Of a stretch of 64,000 bases of DNA, positions 44,422 to 54,566 are shown in pieces. Each line of letters begins with the position of its first letter. Position 1 is the first letter of the stretch. The translations under genes and the position numbers were made by a program. The notes beneath the pieces were generated by a model that saw only the letters and a list, made by a program, of their open reading frames with translations, was not told where the DNA came from and did no database searches. Origin of the DNA: Scilla litardierei (taxonomy: Eukaryota > Streptophyta > Magnoliopsida > Asparagales > Asparagaceae); NCBI GenBank assembly GCA_030789695.1, contig CM061139.1:6029878-6093877 (forward strand). The letters are read 5' to 3'.

Positions 44422-45917
44422 TCCTACCCACCTTAAGAAAAGATTTTGTCCTCGTAATCTACATCAACTACGGCTCAAGAAATAAATGCGGGTTGTGCTC
44501 TCTCATCTCTTCATCGTGCTCCCAGGTAGACTCCCCAGGTGAACCATGATGCCATTGCATTCTAACCAGGTCGACGGTCTTATTCCTCTACTGCTTCTGC
44601 CGTCGGTCAAGAATCTCAACTGGTTGCTGACCATAGGTCAGGTTCGGTCGGACCGTGATCTCCCACAGCATGAGATGGGTCACTAACGTATCGACGTGAC
44701 TGAGATACGTGAAACACGTCGTGAACTCTCTCCAGTGACTGCAGCAACGCCAAGCGGTATGCCACAGCTCCAACTCTCTCCAGGACGTCAAAAGGTCCAA
44801 TATATCTCGGACTCAGCTTGCCTCTCTTTCCAAATCAAATGACTCCTCGATTTGGAGAGATCTTGATAAAAACATGGTCTCCAGGCTGAAACTCCAACGC
44901 TCGCCATTTAGCATCTGCCCAATGCTTGAAACGGTCTTGAGCAATTCTCATCTTCTCCCCGATGTTCCTCACAACATCCATAGCCTCCACAATCATCTCT
45001 GGTCCTAACATCTCCCTGTCTCCAATGTCATCCCAGCTCAGTGGCGATCGACATTTCTTCCCATAAGCACGGCAAAAGGCGCCATGCCAATGCTTGCTTG
45101 GTAGCTGTTATTATAGGCAAACTCCACATGATGAAGATGATCCTCCCAAGATCCCTTGAAGTCCAACATGCACGCCCTCAGCATGTCCTCCAAAATTTGA
45201 ATCATCCTCTCGGACTGGCCATATGTCTGCGGGTGGTACGCAGTACTGAAATTTAGACTCGTATCCAGACTCTTCTGCAGACTCTGCCAAAACTGAGATG
45301 TGAATCTCGTGTCTCTATCCGACACGATACTCACAGGGACTCCGTGAAGTCGCACGATCTCCTGCACGATTTACGTTACATCACTATATAAACTAGGGAA
45401 AGGAAATAAAAATGGAGAGTAAAAGAATTTACATCCATGTATCTCCTCACTAGCGTTTCTGTCGACTGTCCTACTCTGAAAGGAATAAGTGTGCAGATTT
45501 GGTCAATCGGTCTACGATTACCCAAATTGTGTCATTCTGCTTCGGACTCTGAGGTAGTCCAATCACGAAATTCATAGTGATGTGTTGCCACTTTCACTCT
45601 GGAATCGAAAGCAGTTGTAGCAACCCAGTCGTATGTTGATGCTCTGCCTTAACTTGCTGGCACACCAAACACTTGGTAATGCTTCGTACCACACTCCGCT
45701 TCATGCCATGCCACCAGTAATTCAGGCGAAGGTCCTTATACATCTTGGTACCACCAGGATGCACAGAATACTGCGAACTATGTGCCTCAATAAGAAGCTC
45801 CTCTCTGATATCACCAGCGGGCACATAAACTCTGGCTCCATACCTCAGCGAGCCATCTTCATGAATCAGACAGTCAGTCCATAGACCGGCTTCTACCTGC
45901 TCACGGATCTTCTTCAA
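44422..45917 (-). pseudogene. Chromovirus F integrase and chromodomain remnant
   Basis: From the high-coordinate end the remnant contains the end of the RNase H-integrase link (KKIREQVEAGLWTD), the HHCC zinc domain (AHSSQYSVHPGGTKMY, CLVCQQVK), the start of the catalytic core, then after a 71-bp intron-like gap [20 protein letters not shown] and [13 protein letters not shown] with two of the catalytic acidic residues. The GPF/Y-type part and chromodomain (PVEILDRRQKQ) follow in broken frames down to 44510. A one-base deletion near 45495 shifts the frame before the intron, and several stops are present. The element is cut at 45918 by the LTR of B2; gag, protease and RT are not in the window. 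Confidence 0.8.
45362..45432 (-). other. Probable intron in integrase of F (71 bp)
   Basis: On the minus strand the donor is GAT|GTAAATTC and the acceptor GTGCAG|GAGATC. Removal joins ...RRYMD to EIVRLHG, the normal integrase sequence. The interval has the same length and about 87% identity (by eye) to the equivalent interval in B2. Confidence 0.65.
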
Positions 45918-46590
45918 TGTCACGACCCGCTTCCCTAAAATGGAGGCGAGACGTGAAAAGGTCCGCACGAGAGTGGAGCTGCGAAGCCCCAAACCCGATA
46001 AGCGTCAACAAAACATAAGCAGGTCCCTGTAACCACAACGGAACAACAATAATAACACAAGGAGAGACTGATTATAAAATCTCACATCTCATAAATTGTC
46101 CAACATGAAAATAAGTCCAACATCCAGGAAAAGCCACCAGGCTAAAAGAAAGAGTCTAAAGGCCCAGAACAAGGCCAACCAAAAGCAACGACATAACAAA
46201 GTATAGGTGCTACGCACCGATAACAAAACAACTGTCTAAACAAAAGTAAAACACAACGAAGACACTAGGACTGGTCCCCAGTGTCCACGTACTCCCCGTC
46301 AAACACAAGCTCGGGCTCGGCGTCAGCAAACACCTCGTCCTCAACAAGGTACTCAGGCTCAGGATCTAACATGTGTCACCCAAAAGAGTAAAGGGGCACA
46401 TGTCAGCAAGTCTAAAAGACTTGGGCAAGGAAACTGAAAGTAAGGCAACTAGCAACCTAGCAGTTTAGTATGCATGACATGGCATTTATAACATGAGTGC
46501 ACAATTAAGACATGGCAAGACAATTTGTACAAGAGAACAATTATCGGGACAAGACAAGAGTAGCCAAGCTACTATCAATCTCAATCAATT

Positions 46591-46754
46591 CACTATTCAC
46601 GTTTCACGTTGTTTTGTAGATGTTTACGCCCTTCAGCTGAATGGTACGTCATTCACACCGATCGGCACTAAACACTATTCACGTTTCACTGTTGTTTGTA
46701 GATGTTTACGCCCTTCAGCTGAATGGTACATCATTCACACCGATCGGCACTAAA
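46591..46754. repeat. 82-bp tandem duplication in the B2 LTR
   Basis: Two direct copies start CACTATTCACGTTTCAC at 46591 and 46673, and each contains CACCGATCGGCACTAAACAC. The 5' LTR of B2 also has both units (about 53921-54075) with a 14-bp deletion. B1 has a single unit at about 10275-10345. Confidence 0.85.
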
Positions 46755-47734
46755 CACTACCCCACCCCAGAGTTTACGTCTTACAACTGCAGTTGCTGAT
46801 CAGGCAGACCCCCAGTTGAATGACCGCTTAACCCTTACCCCATCCCACACATAAACAAGCCAGGGTCCCTGAACATGAGCCCAGCAAGTGAGCCAGGGTT
46901 GCCCCGCTCGGGAGCTTGTTTCTTAGTTCACATTTCAATATATCGAGCGTTGGGGTTAGCAACTCATTATGCTCGCTTCTGGTCACGAGCCAGGAACACA
47001 AACATTGTAGCAAAGCTACGCTATCACAGCAACACTTAAGGAATGCAATGACATGACAATTTATTCGCGTACCGTTAATGGAAAGTAAACATGACATGGT
47101 AATTGTGCAACATGCTATATGTCGGAACTAGCCTCGTTGTCAAGCTAGTTCCCCAATTTGCGCCTAGGCGAGTATCATTTCGTCGCCTAGCCTCTTTTAC
47201 GCCTACAACAAGCAAATGGCCTAAAACGTGGCCTAAACCCTAAGTGGCAAGTTTCACTTGACTAGCACCGGGGATGACGACCACTTCGTCACACGGATGC
47301 CAATCTACGGGGAAATCGCTGTTATGGGGGAACAATCATCAAACAACATGAAATTTTATTAGGGTTTCATAAAAATACCAATAGGCTATGAAAACATAGA
47401 GGAATCGATTTCTTACCGAGAGGAAGCGGAAGAAACACTCCGGAGAACCCTAGGATCAGATCTGGAAAAGATTGGAGAAGTTTGGAGAACTAGGGTTTTT
47501 GGGGGATTTTGGGGATTTGATGAGATTTTGGGGAAGATGAGAGGTAGATAGAGTGAATGGATGGTTTGGATGATGGATTTAGGGTTTGGAATGAAGGAAT
47601 AGGGCTTGGAGGAAGATGGGGGCTCAATGGGGGAGATTTTAGGGTTTTGGGTCGAGTGGAGGAGGAAGAAAACGTTTGGGATGGGTTTAAATAGGATGGG
47701 CTGGCGGCTGCCCAGAAATTAGGGTTTTAACACA

Positions 47735-48150
47735 GGTTAGTCGGTCAAAGAGCAACCACTGACCGACTAGTTTGGCAACTAGTCGGTCGGTCGACCAACG
47801 CAGACCGACTAAGTGCAAACAGTAACTTCTGAACGAAAATAGGATTTAGAATTAGTCGGTCCATGAACAAATACTGACCGACTAGTTTAGCATCTAGTCG
47901 GTCGATGAACGTTCTTAGACCGACTAAGAGTAAACAGTAACTCGACTAAAATTAAGATGATGTGTTAGTCGGTTAAAGAAGCATTGCCGACCGACTAGTT
48001 TGCAACCTAGTCAGTCAACCAACGTTCTTAGACCGACTAAGGATAAACAGTAACTCCTGAGAAATTTAGAAAGCCAACTAGTCGGTCCAAGAAGGATTGC
48101 CGACCGACTGGATCGTCATCTAGTCGGTCGGTGCCCCTTCTTATACCGGC
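47735..48150. repeat. U3 palindrome modules of B2
   Basis: It holds four modules equivalent to those in B1 in reverse order, with minor decay (for example CTAGTCAGTC at 48007 and GACCGACTGG at 48100). Confidence 0.9.
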
Positions 48151-48422
48151 TAATGAGCACAAAAAGTTCCGATACGGAGTGCGGGGCCCCGGGATCGATT
48201 CCTAAGACTCCTAGGCTTGATCTAATAGTAAGATACGACCGTTATGAAGTCCGTCACGAATGACATACTTCGAAATCGACAATCCTAAGGAAGAAACGAG
48301 AAAACGCGACGAAACGATCGAAAATGAAAGCTACGGAGACGAAAACCACACATGAGGAGAAAATCCACCAAAACATATATTATATTATAATAAATCCAGA
48401 TACATGAAAAGCAGTCGTTACA

Positions 48423-48445
48423 TCCTCCCCAACTTAAGAAAAATT
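48423..48445 (-). other. Polypurine tract of B2
   Basis: On the minus strand AAGTTGGGGAGGA directly precedes the 3' LTR start. It would prime plus-strand DNA synthesis. Confidence 0.7.
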
Positions 48446-48468
48446 CCGTCCTCGGAATTTCCAAATAC

Positions 48469-49371
48469 TCACGAGTCCGGAAACAAAAGTGGGAAACGCT
48501 CTCGCATCTCATCCTCATTCTCCCAAGTAGACTCTCCAGGTGAGCCGTGTCGCCACATCACCCTCACAAGATTGACAATCTTGTTCCGAAGCGATTTCTG
48601 ACGCCTGTCCAGAATCTGCACTGGATGCTGGTCATACGTTATATCGGGGCGAACGGTAATCTCCGAAAAATCCACAGCATGAGATGGATCGCTAATGTAT
48701 CGACGAAGCTGCGACACATGGAAAACATCATGGACTCCTTTCAAAGATGGCGGCAAGGCCAAGCGATACGCTACCTCGCCAACCCTCTCCAAAATGTCAA
48801 ACGGTCCAATGTATCGCGGGCTCAACTTCCCACGCTTCCCAAAACGAATCACACCACGATTCGGGGAAATCTTCAAGAACACATGGTCGCCCGGCTGAAA
48901 TTCCAAAGGACGACGTTTAGCATCCGCCCAATGCTTAAAACGGTCCTGAGCAATCCTCAACCTCTCCCGAATATTCCTGACGATATCCACGGCCTCCACG
49001 ATCATCTCAGGTCCCAACAGTTCCCGATCGCCAACATCATCCCAACTCAATGGCGATCGACATTTCCTCCCATAAAGAGCGGCGAAAGGCGCCATGCCAA
49101 TACTCGCCTGGAAGCTGTTGTTGTAAGAAAACTCCACCAGATGCAGATGGTCCTCCCACGAACCCTTGAAATCCAACATGCACGCCCTCAGCATGTCCTC
49201 CAAAATCTGAATCGTCCTCTCGGACTGGCCATCCGTCTGCGGATGGTACGCTGTGCTGAAACTCAGACGCGTACCCAAGCTCTTCTGCAAACTCTGCCAG
49301 AACTGAGATGTGAACCTCGTGTCTCTGTCAGACACGATACTCACAGGGACTCCATGAAGTCGTACAACCTC
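48469..49371 (-). pseudogene. Integrase C-terminal part and chromodomain of B2 (exon after the intron)
   Basis: It starts as GAG-GTT-GTA (E-V-V-R-L-H-G) after the putative acceptor. It contains the second and third catalytic acidic residues (SDRDTRF and [12 protein letters not shown]), the GPF/Y module ([15 protein letters not shown]) and a chromodomain-like end ([43 protein letters not shown]). A chromodomain at this place identifies a chromovirus, most like the Tekay/Del branch; it guides insertion towards heterochromatin. The frame is intact to the stop at 48469. It can only be read with the rest of Pol if the 71-bp interval is spliced. The large open frame on the + strand is a shadow. Confidence 0.85.
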
Positions 49372-49442
49372 CTGCACGATTCACGTTACATCACTATCCA
49401 AACTAGGAAAAGGAAATAGAACGGAGAGTAAAAGAATTTTAC
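49372..49442 (-). other. Probable intron in integrase of B2 (71 bp)
   Basis: On the minus strand the donor is ATGGAG|GTAAAATTC and the acceptor ATCGTGCAG|GAGGTT. Splicing gives Y-M-E-E-V-V-R, matching the family pattern Y-M-Q-E-I-V-R. Without splicing the frame runs into FFYSPFYFLF and stops at 49386. The interval is T/C-rich in its middle and is preserved in F at the same site. Confidence 0.7.
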
Positions 49443-50579
49443 CTCCATATATCTCCTCGCTAGCGCCTCAGTGGACTGTCCCACTCGGAACAGAATAAAG
49501 TGCGCAGATTTGGTCAATCGATCTACGATCACCCAAATCGCGTCATTCTGCTTCGGACTCCGAGGTAGTCCAGTCACGAAATCCATAGTGATGTGTTGCC
49601 ATTTCCACTCCGGAATCGGAAGCGGTTGTAGCAACCCGGCCGTACGCTGATGCTCCGCCTTCACTTGCTGGCAAACCAAGCACTTGGCCACACTCCGAGC
49701 CACACTCCTCTTCATACCATGCCACCAATAATTCAGACGAAGATCCTGGTACATCTTGGTGCCACCAGGATGCACAGAATACGGCGAACTGTGTGCCTCC
49801 ACCATCAAATCCTCTCTAATATCCCTAGCTGGCACACACAACCTGGCTCCAAACCTCAGCGAGCCATCCTCATGAATCAAAAAGTCAGTCCGCAGACCGG
49901 CTTCCACCTGCTCCCGAATCTTCACCAGCTTCGGATCCTCAGCCTGGCCAGCCTTAATCCGATCCACAATCGTCGACTGTACCTGCATGTACATCAATGA
50001 CGAAGCCTCCCCAGGAAGAAAAATCTCCACACCAGACCCGCAAAAATCCTGCTGCAATCTCCACTGCGAAGTCAAAATCATCACCGCTGGAAGCCTACTC
50101 AAAGCATCGGGAACCACATTCACCTTGCCAGGGTGAAACTGTAAATCAATCTCATAATCCGCCATAAGCTCCAACCATCGACGCTGTCGCATGTTGAGCT
50201 CCTTCTGAGTGAAAATGTACTTCAAGCTTTTGTGATCGGTGAAAATCTTCACTTTCTCACTCAGGAGGAAGTGCCTCCAAATCTTAAGAGCAAACACAAC
50301 GGCAGCCAACTCCAAATCATGCGTCGGGTAATTCTTCTCGTGAACCTTAAGCTGACGAGACGCATACGCCACAACATGCACGTGCTGATGCAACACACAA
50401 CCGAGACCCTTGCCAGAAGCATCGCAAAAGATCTCAAATCCACCGCTGCGATCAGGCACGACAAGGATAGGGGCAGTCGTCAACCTCTCCTTCAGAATAC
50501 CAAAAGCACCCTCACAATCACCCGACCAAACAAAAGCAACATCCTTCCGCATCAACCTGGTCATCGGCTCAGCAATACG
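49443..50579 (-). pseudogene. RT end, RNase H and integrase N-terminal part of B2
   Basis: The segment follows a TAA at 50580-50582 that replaces a sense codon (...RRFIKDF*RIAEPMTRL). It includes the RNase H domain with catalytic residues in FEIFCDASGKGLG, THDLELAAVV and FTDHKSLKY (about 50250-50440). The integrase HHCC zinc domain (EAHSSPYSVHPGGTKMY and KCLVCQQVKAEH, about 49650-49810) and the first catalytic Asp in WQHITMDFVTGLP (about 49580) follow. Pol normally makes and inserts the DNA copy inside the particle and nucleus. The domain order RT-RH-INT is typical for Ty3/gypsy. Confidence 0.88.
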
Positions 50580-51329
50580 TTAAAAGTCCTTAATGAATCG
50601 CCGATAATAACCAGCAAGTCCAAGGAAACTCCGAATCTCAGACGCAGACGACGGAACATGCCACTCCCTGATGGCCCTAATCTTCTCGGGATCCACTGAA
50701 ATACCATCTCTAGTCACCACATGCCCGAGAAAAGCAACTCTATCCAGCCAGAACTCGCACTTTGAAAACTTAGCATACAACCGATGCTTCCTCAAAATCT
50801 CCAACACCGTCCTTAAGTGCGAGGCATGCTCTTCCTCCGACTTCGAATAGATCAGAATGTCGTCAATGAAGATAACGACAAACTTATCCAAAAAGTCGTA
50901 GAAAATCAGGTTCATCAGATTCATGAAAACTGCGGGCGCGTTAGTTACACCGAAAGGCATAACCACAAACTCATAGTGTCCATACTTCATCCTGAACGCT
51001 GTCTTTGGAACATCATCCTTCCTCACCTTCAACTGATGGTAACCACTCCTCAAATCCAATTTAGAAAACACCCTCGAACCTCCAAGCTGATCAAAAATAT
51101 CATCGATGCGAGGCAACGGGTATTTATTCTTAATGGTCACCGCATTCAACTCCCGATAGTCCACGCACATGCGACGCGAACCATCCTTCTTCTTCACCAG
51201 CAACACCGGTGCTCCCCACGGAGACACGCTAGGATTAATATAACCCTTCAGCAAAAGCTCATCCAACTGCGTCTGTAACTCTTCCAATTCTGCAGGTGCC
51301 ATACGATACGGCGCCTTCGAAATCGGCTA
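50580..51329 (-). pseudogene. Reverse transcriptase of B2
   Basis: The RT core starts after a TAG (51327-51329) inside the protease-RT linker ([16 protein letters not shown]). It includes [20 protein letters not shown], the [15 protein letters not shown] block, [22 protein letters not shown] and the catalytic FIDDILIYS (normal YxDD/FxDD motif), ending with [15 protein letters not shown] and the TAA at 50580. Both stops sit in otherwise intact sequence, so decay is recent or the copy is read through. All catalytic motifs are present. Confidence 0.9.
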
Positions 51330-51862
51330 CGCACCTGGAATGAGATCGATAGAAAATTCTAGGGCTCGATCAGGCGGCAAACCAGACATCTCCTCGGGGA
51401 AGACGTCGCCAAAATCTCGCACCACAGCTGGCCACTCCAGCTCCATCTGCATAGCCACAGCCTCCACCGGCCTGGCCCGAAATCTGACAGGACCAAACGA
51501 ACTGCTACCACGACTGAACTCAAATGCTGGATGTCCGGGAATCTCGAACACCACCTTCTTTCTCCGACAGTCGATCGTAGCATAGAAGCTCGCAAGCCAG
51601 TCCATCCCAAGAACTGCATCATAGTTGATGATGTCGTGGACAATGAAATCAGCGAAAAGCTCATGTCCACAAACCACCAACGAGCAAGATTTGCAACCAC
51701 GATGCACCGAGACCACGCCATTCCCTGTAACGATATTCCAACTCTTGGAAAGAGGGGACGTCGACAAGGAATGCCTCTCCACGAAGCTCCGAGAAATAAT
51801 GCACATCGATGCACCAGAGTCAAAGAGGACTCGTGCAGGAAATGTGCAAACCAAAACCACAC
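51330..51862 (-). pseudogene. Aspartic protease of B2
   Basis: The active site VLFDSGASMCIIS (about 51785-51835) is followed by GMDWLASFYATIDCRRKKVV and the C-terminal link GDVFPEEMSGLPPDR that leads to RT. The frame is open from the putative acceptor at 51862 to the TAG at 51327. There is no start codon of its own in a good position, consistent with expression as a spliced Gag-Pol fusion. Confidence 0.87.
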
Positions 51863-51975
51863 CTAACAAACAATTAACAATCAAACCCTAGTCTAGCAAA
51901 CAACCATGTTCAAGCAAACAACATAATCTAACAATCAAAACCAGCTAGGAAAGTAACAGCTAGATTGAGGATTAC
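51863..51975 (-). other. Probable intron between gag and protease of B2 (113 bp)
   Basis: On the minus strand the donor is GCAG|GTAATCC and the acceptor TTGTTAG|GTGTGG. The flanks join in frame as VIAG + VVLVCTFPARVLFDSGA. The interval in B1 has the same borders and one base more. Confidence 0.68.
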
Positions 51976-53107
51976 CTGCGATAACCTCATCCACAGCCTC
52001 GCTCTCCGCAGCGGTCATCAGAAAAGCCTGCCTCCTCGGCGGAACAGCCTGCTGAAAAGCCTGCCTCTGTGGAACAAGAGCCGCTCCACGACCAGCAGGA
52101 ACGGATGCTCGTTGCTGCAACAGCTGAGCTGCAACAGGTGCCCTCCGCAGCGGACCCGCATGCCGACAATCCTTCGCGACATGGGAAGCATCACCACAAA
52201 CCAGACACTGGCCCAAAAACTTCCGACACTGATCCTTGATATGGCCAGGCTTGCCGCAGAAATGGCAAGTCTTCAGAATAGGCCCTCCTGGCCTCTTAAA
52301 CTGAGCAGACTGATTAGGCCTGAATCCAGGTCTAACCACAGCTCTCGCCTGTTCCACAGGCCTCTTCACATCACCAACAACAGACCCCCTCCTCTGGTTC
52401 ACGAGCAGCTCCTGCCTCTTGGCTGCTACTAGAACCTTCTGATAAGACTCCCGGTCAGAAGAGGTCACAAAACTCTGGAGCTCCGAAGCAAGTCCCTGCA
52501 GGAACCTCTGAGCTCTCTCCTCAGCGTCCTGCACCATCTTTGGTGCAAACCGACTCAGCCTCATGAACTCTTGGTGATATAGGTCCACCAACGAGCTCCC
52601 TTGCTTCAAATCGATAAAACGCTGCAGCATCTCCTCCCTGGCAGCTTTCGGGAAGAACTCACTATCAAACCTGGCCTTGAAGGTAGCCCAAGCTATCGGC
52701 TCCACCAACATCTTTTCTTCCGCATCCCACCAATTCCGAGCATTATCCTTGAGTTGCCTCTTCGCCAAATCAACCCATCCAGCCGGGGTGATCTTGGCCA
52801 TCTTCAGATTGTCCTCGATGTTCCGAATCCACTCATCGGCAGCCAGAGGACCCTCAGACCCATCAAAATACGCGGGACCCAGCTCCCGAAATTGCTTCGC
52901 TCCTGGATCAGAGCGAGGGGCATCCGGAAGAGCCCGGGCAGCTCGAGCAAGTGGAGCATTCTGGACTTGCAGAAGCACGCCCTGCTGCACTTGCATCATC
53001 TGGAGCATCATCTGCATCATCTCACCGTTGGTGGGTTCCCGCTCAGGCTCCTCATCATGAGGGATCGCACCGCTACCCCCACCACGGGTGAAACGTCTTC
53101 CTGCCAT
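51935..53107 (-). CDS. Gag polyprotein of chromovirus B2 (390 aa, intact frame)
   Basis: It has the same architecture as the B1 gag: basic N-terminus MAGRRFTRGGG, Met/Gln-rich helix, gag core with YFDGSEGPLAADEWI, NARNWWDAEEKM and RFDSEFFPKAAREEM, and two zinc knuckles (CHFCGKPGHIKDQC and CLVCGDASHVAKDC). The tail is Gln/Ala/Pro-rich, and the last residues (NPQSSCYFPSWF) lie inside the putative intron. Equal length and mostly conservative differences between B1 and B2 indicate that gag was under selection until recently. The start is the ATG 143 bases after the 5' LTR end. Confidence 0.9.
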   Translation of the reverse strand: MAGRRFTRGGGSGAIPHDEEPEREPTNGEMMQMMLQMMQVQQGVLLQVQNAPLARAARALPDAPRSDPGAKQFRELGPAYFDGSEGPLAADEWIRNIEDNLKMAKITPAGWVDLAKRQLKDNARNWWDAEEKMLVEPIAWATFKARFDSEFFPKAAREEMLQRFIDLKQGSSLVDLYHQEFMRLSRFAPKMVQDAEERAQRFLQGLASELQSFVTSSDRESYQKVLVAAKRQELLVNQRRGSVVGDVKRPVEQARAVVRPGFRPNQSAQFKRPGGPILKTCHFCGKPGHIKDQCRKFLGQCLVCGDASHVAKDCRHAGPLRRAPVAAQLLQQRASVPAGRGAALVPQRQAFQQAVPPRRQAFLMTAAESEAVDEVIAGNPQSSCYFPSWF

Positions 53108-53222
53108 CTAGTGACACAGAAAATGAATCAGATTAGACTCATCACTTATGACTCGGACGTCAACTTAATTTATTGGACATTCTAATATTATTATCGTCAT
53201 CCCAAACATCGCAGTTACAGAA

Positions 53223-53240
53223 GGACCTGTATGGGCCACC
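53223..53240 (-). other. Conserved post-LTR motif of B2
   Basis: On the minus strand it reads GGTGGCCCATACAGGTCC, about ten bases after the LTR end, as in B1 and E. Confidence 0.5.
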
Positions 53241-53249
53241 AACAAAACC

Positions 53250-54210
53250 CGTCACGACACGCTTCCCTAAAATGGAGGCGAGACGTGAAAAGGTCCGCAC
53301 GAGAGTGGAGCTGCGAAGCCCCAAACCCGATAAGCGTCAATAAAACGTAAGCAGATCCCTGTAACCACAACGGAACAACAATAATAACACAAGGAGAGAC
53401 TGAAATAAAATCTCACATCTCATAAATTGTCCAACATGAAAATAAGTCCAACAACCAGGAAAAGCCACCAGGCTAAAAGAAAGAGTCTAAAGGCCCAGAA
53501 CAAGGCCAACCAAAAGCAACGACATAACAAAGTATAGGTGCTACGCACCGATAACAAAACAACTGTCAAAACAAAAGTAAAACACAACGAAGACACTAGG
53601 ACTGGTCCCCAGTGTCCACGTACTCCCCGTTAAACACAAGCTCGGGCTCGGCGTCAGCAAACACCTCGTCCTCAAAAAGGTACTCAGGCTCGGGATCTAA
53701 CATGTGTCACCCAAAAGAGTAAAGGGGCACATGTCAGCAAGTCTAAAAGACTTGGGCAAGGAAACTGAAAGTAAGGCAACTAGCAACCTAGCAGTTTAGT
53801 ATGCATGACATGGCAGTTATAACATGAGTGCACAAATAAGACATGGTGAACAACAAGTACAAGAGAACATTTATCGGGACAAGACAAGAGTAGCCAAGCT
53901 ACTATCAATCTCAATCAATTCACGTTGTTTTGTAGATGTTTACGCCCTTCAGCTGAATGGTACGTCATTCACACCGATCGGCACTAAACACTATTCACGT
54001 TTCACTGTTGTTTGTAGATGTTTACGCCCTTCAGCTGAATGGTACATCATTCACACCGATCGGCACTAAACACTACCCCACCCCAGAGTTTACGTCTTAC
54101 AACTGCAGTTGCTGATCAGGCAGACCCCCAGTTGAATTGACCGCTTAACCCTTACCCCATCCCACACGTAAACAAGCCAGGGTCCCTGCACATGATTCCA
54201 GTAAGTGAGC
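53250..54210 (-). repeat. 5' LTR of B2, truncated (about 960 bp)
   Basis: It matches the first 960 bases of 45918-48422 with roughly 2% differences by eye. It then stops at 54210, where the N LTR begins; U3, TATA box and palindromes are lost. The LTR terminus next to gag is mutated (ACG instead of ACA). Confidence 0.88.
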
Positions 54211-54566
54211 TGGTCGCTCCGGGATGTGAACCAAAGAACGGTTGTAGTTTTACCGCAAGTGCACGGTGTAGCAGCGAGCGGGATATCGAACACAGGGAGG
54301 ACGAATGACAGTGCTTGTTCCAATCAACCTGGCTATTTAAGAGAGAAATTTTCCTTTGGCGATCCTGTCACAATCGTCAGACAAAAATGCGGAAATATCA
54401 AATCAAATAAAGAACGTCTAGGGAATGGGGAATCACCGCTACTCACCGTATTTCATAAATGCGGTTTATCGGTATCAAAATTGCTTGAATGAGAATTTGG
54501 ATGAACTAGTTGCAACTGAATGTAGAACCAAGCTCACGCTCTCGCGCTGTTGCCGGTCTATAGCTA

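Larger units (their letters stand above)
45918..48422 (-). repeat. 3' LTR of chromovirus B2 (2505 bp)
   Basis: In the minus direction it runs from TGTAACGACTGC to GGGTCGTGACA, as in B1. It carries a palindrome array at 47735-48150, a TATA box at 47686-47693 and an 82-bp tandem duplication (46591-46754) that B1 lacks. It lies inside integrase remnant F. Confidence 0.9.

Noticed and set aside
48547..49419. 290-aa open frame on the plus strand
   Set aside because: It is the antisense of the integrase-chromodomain gene, which has clear catalytic motifs on the other strand.
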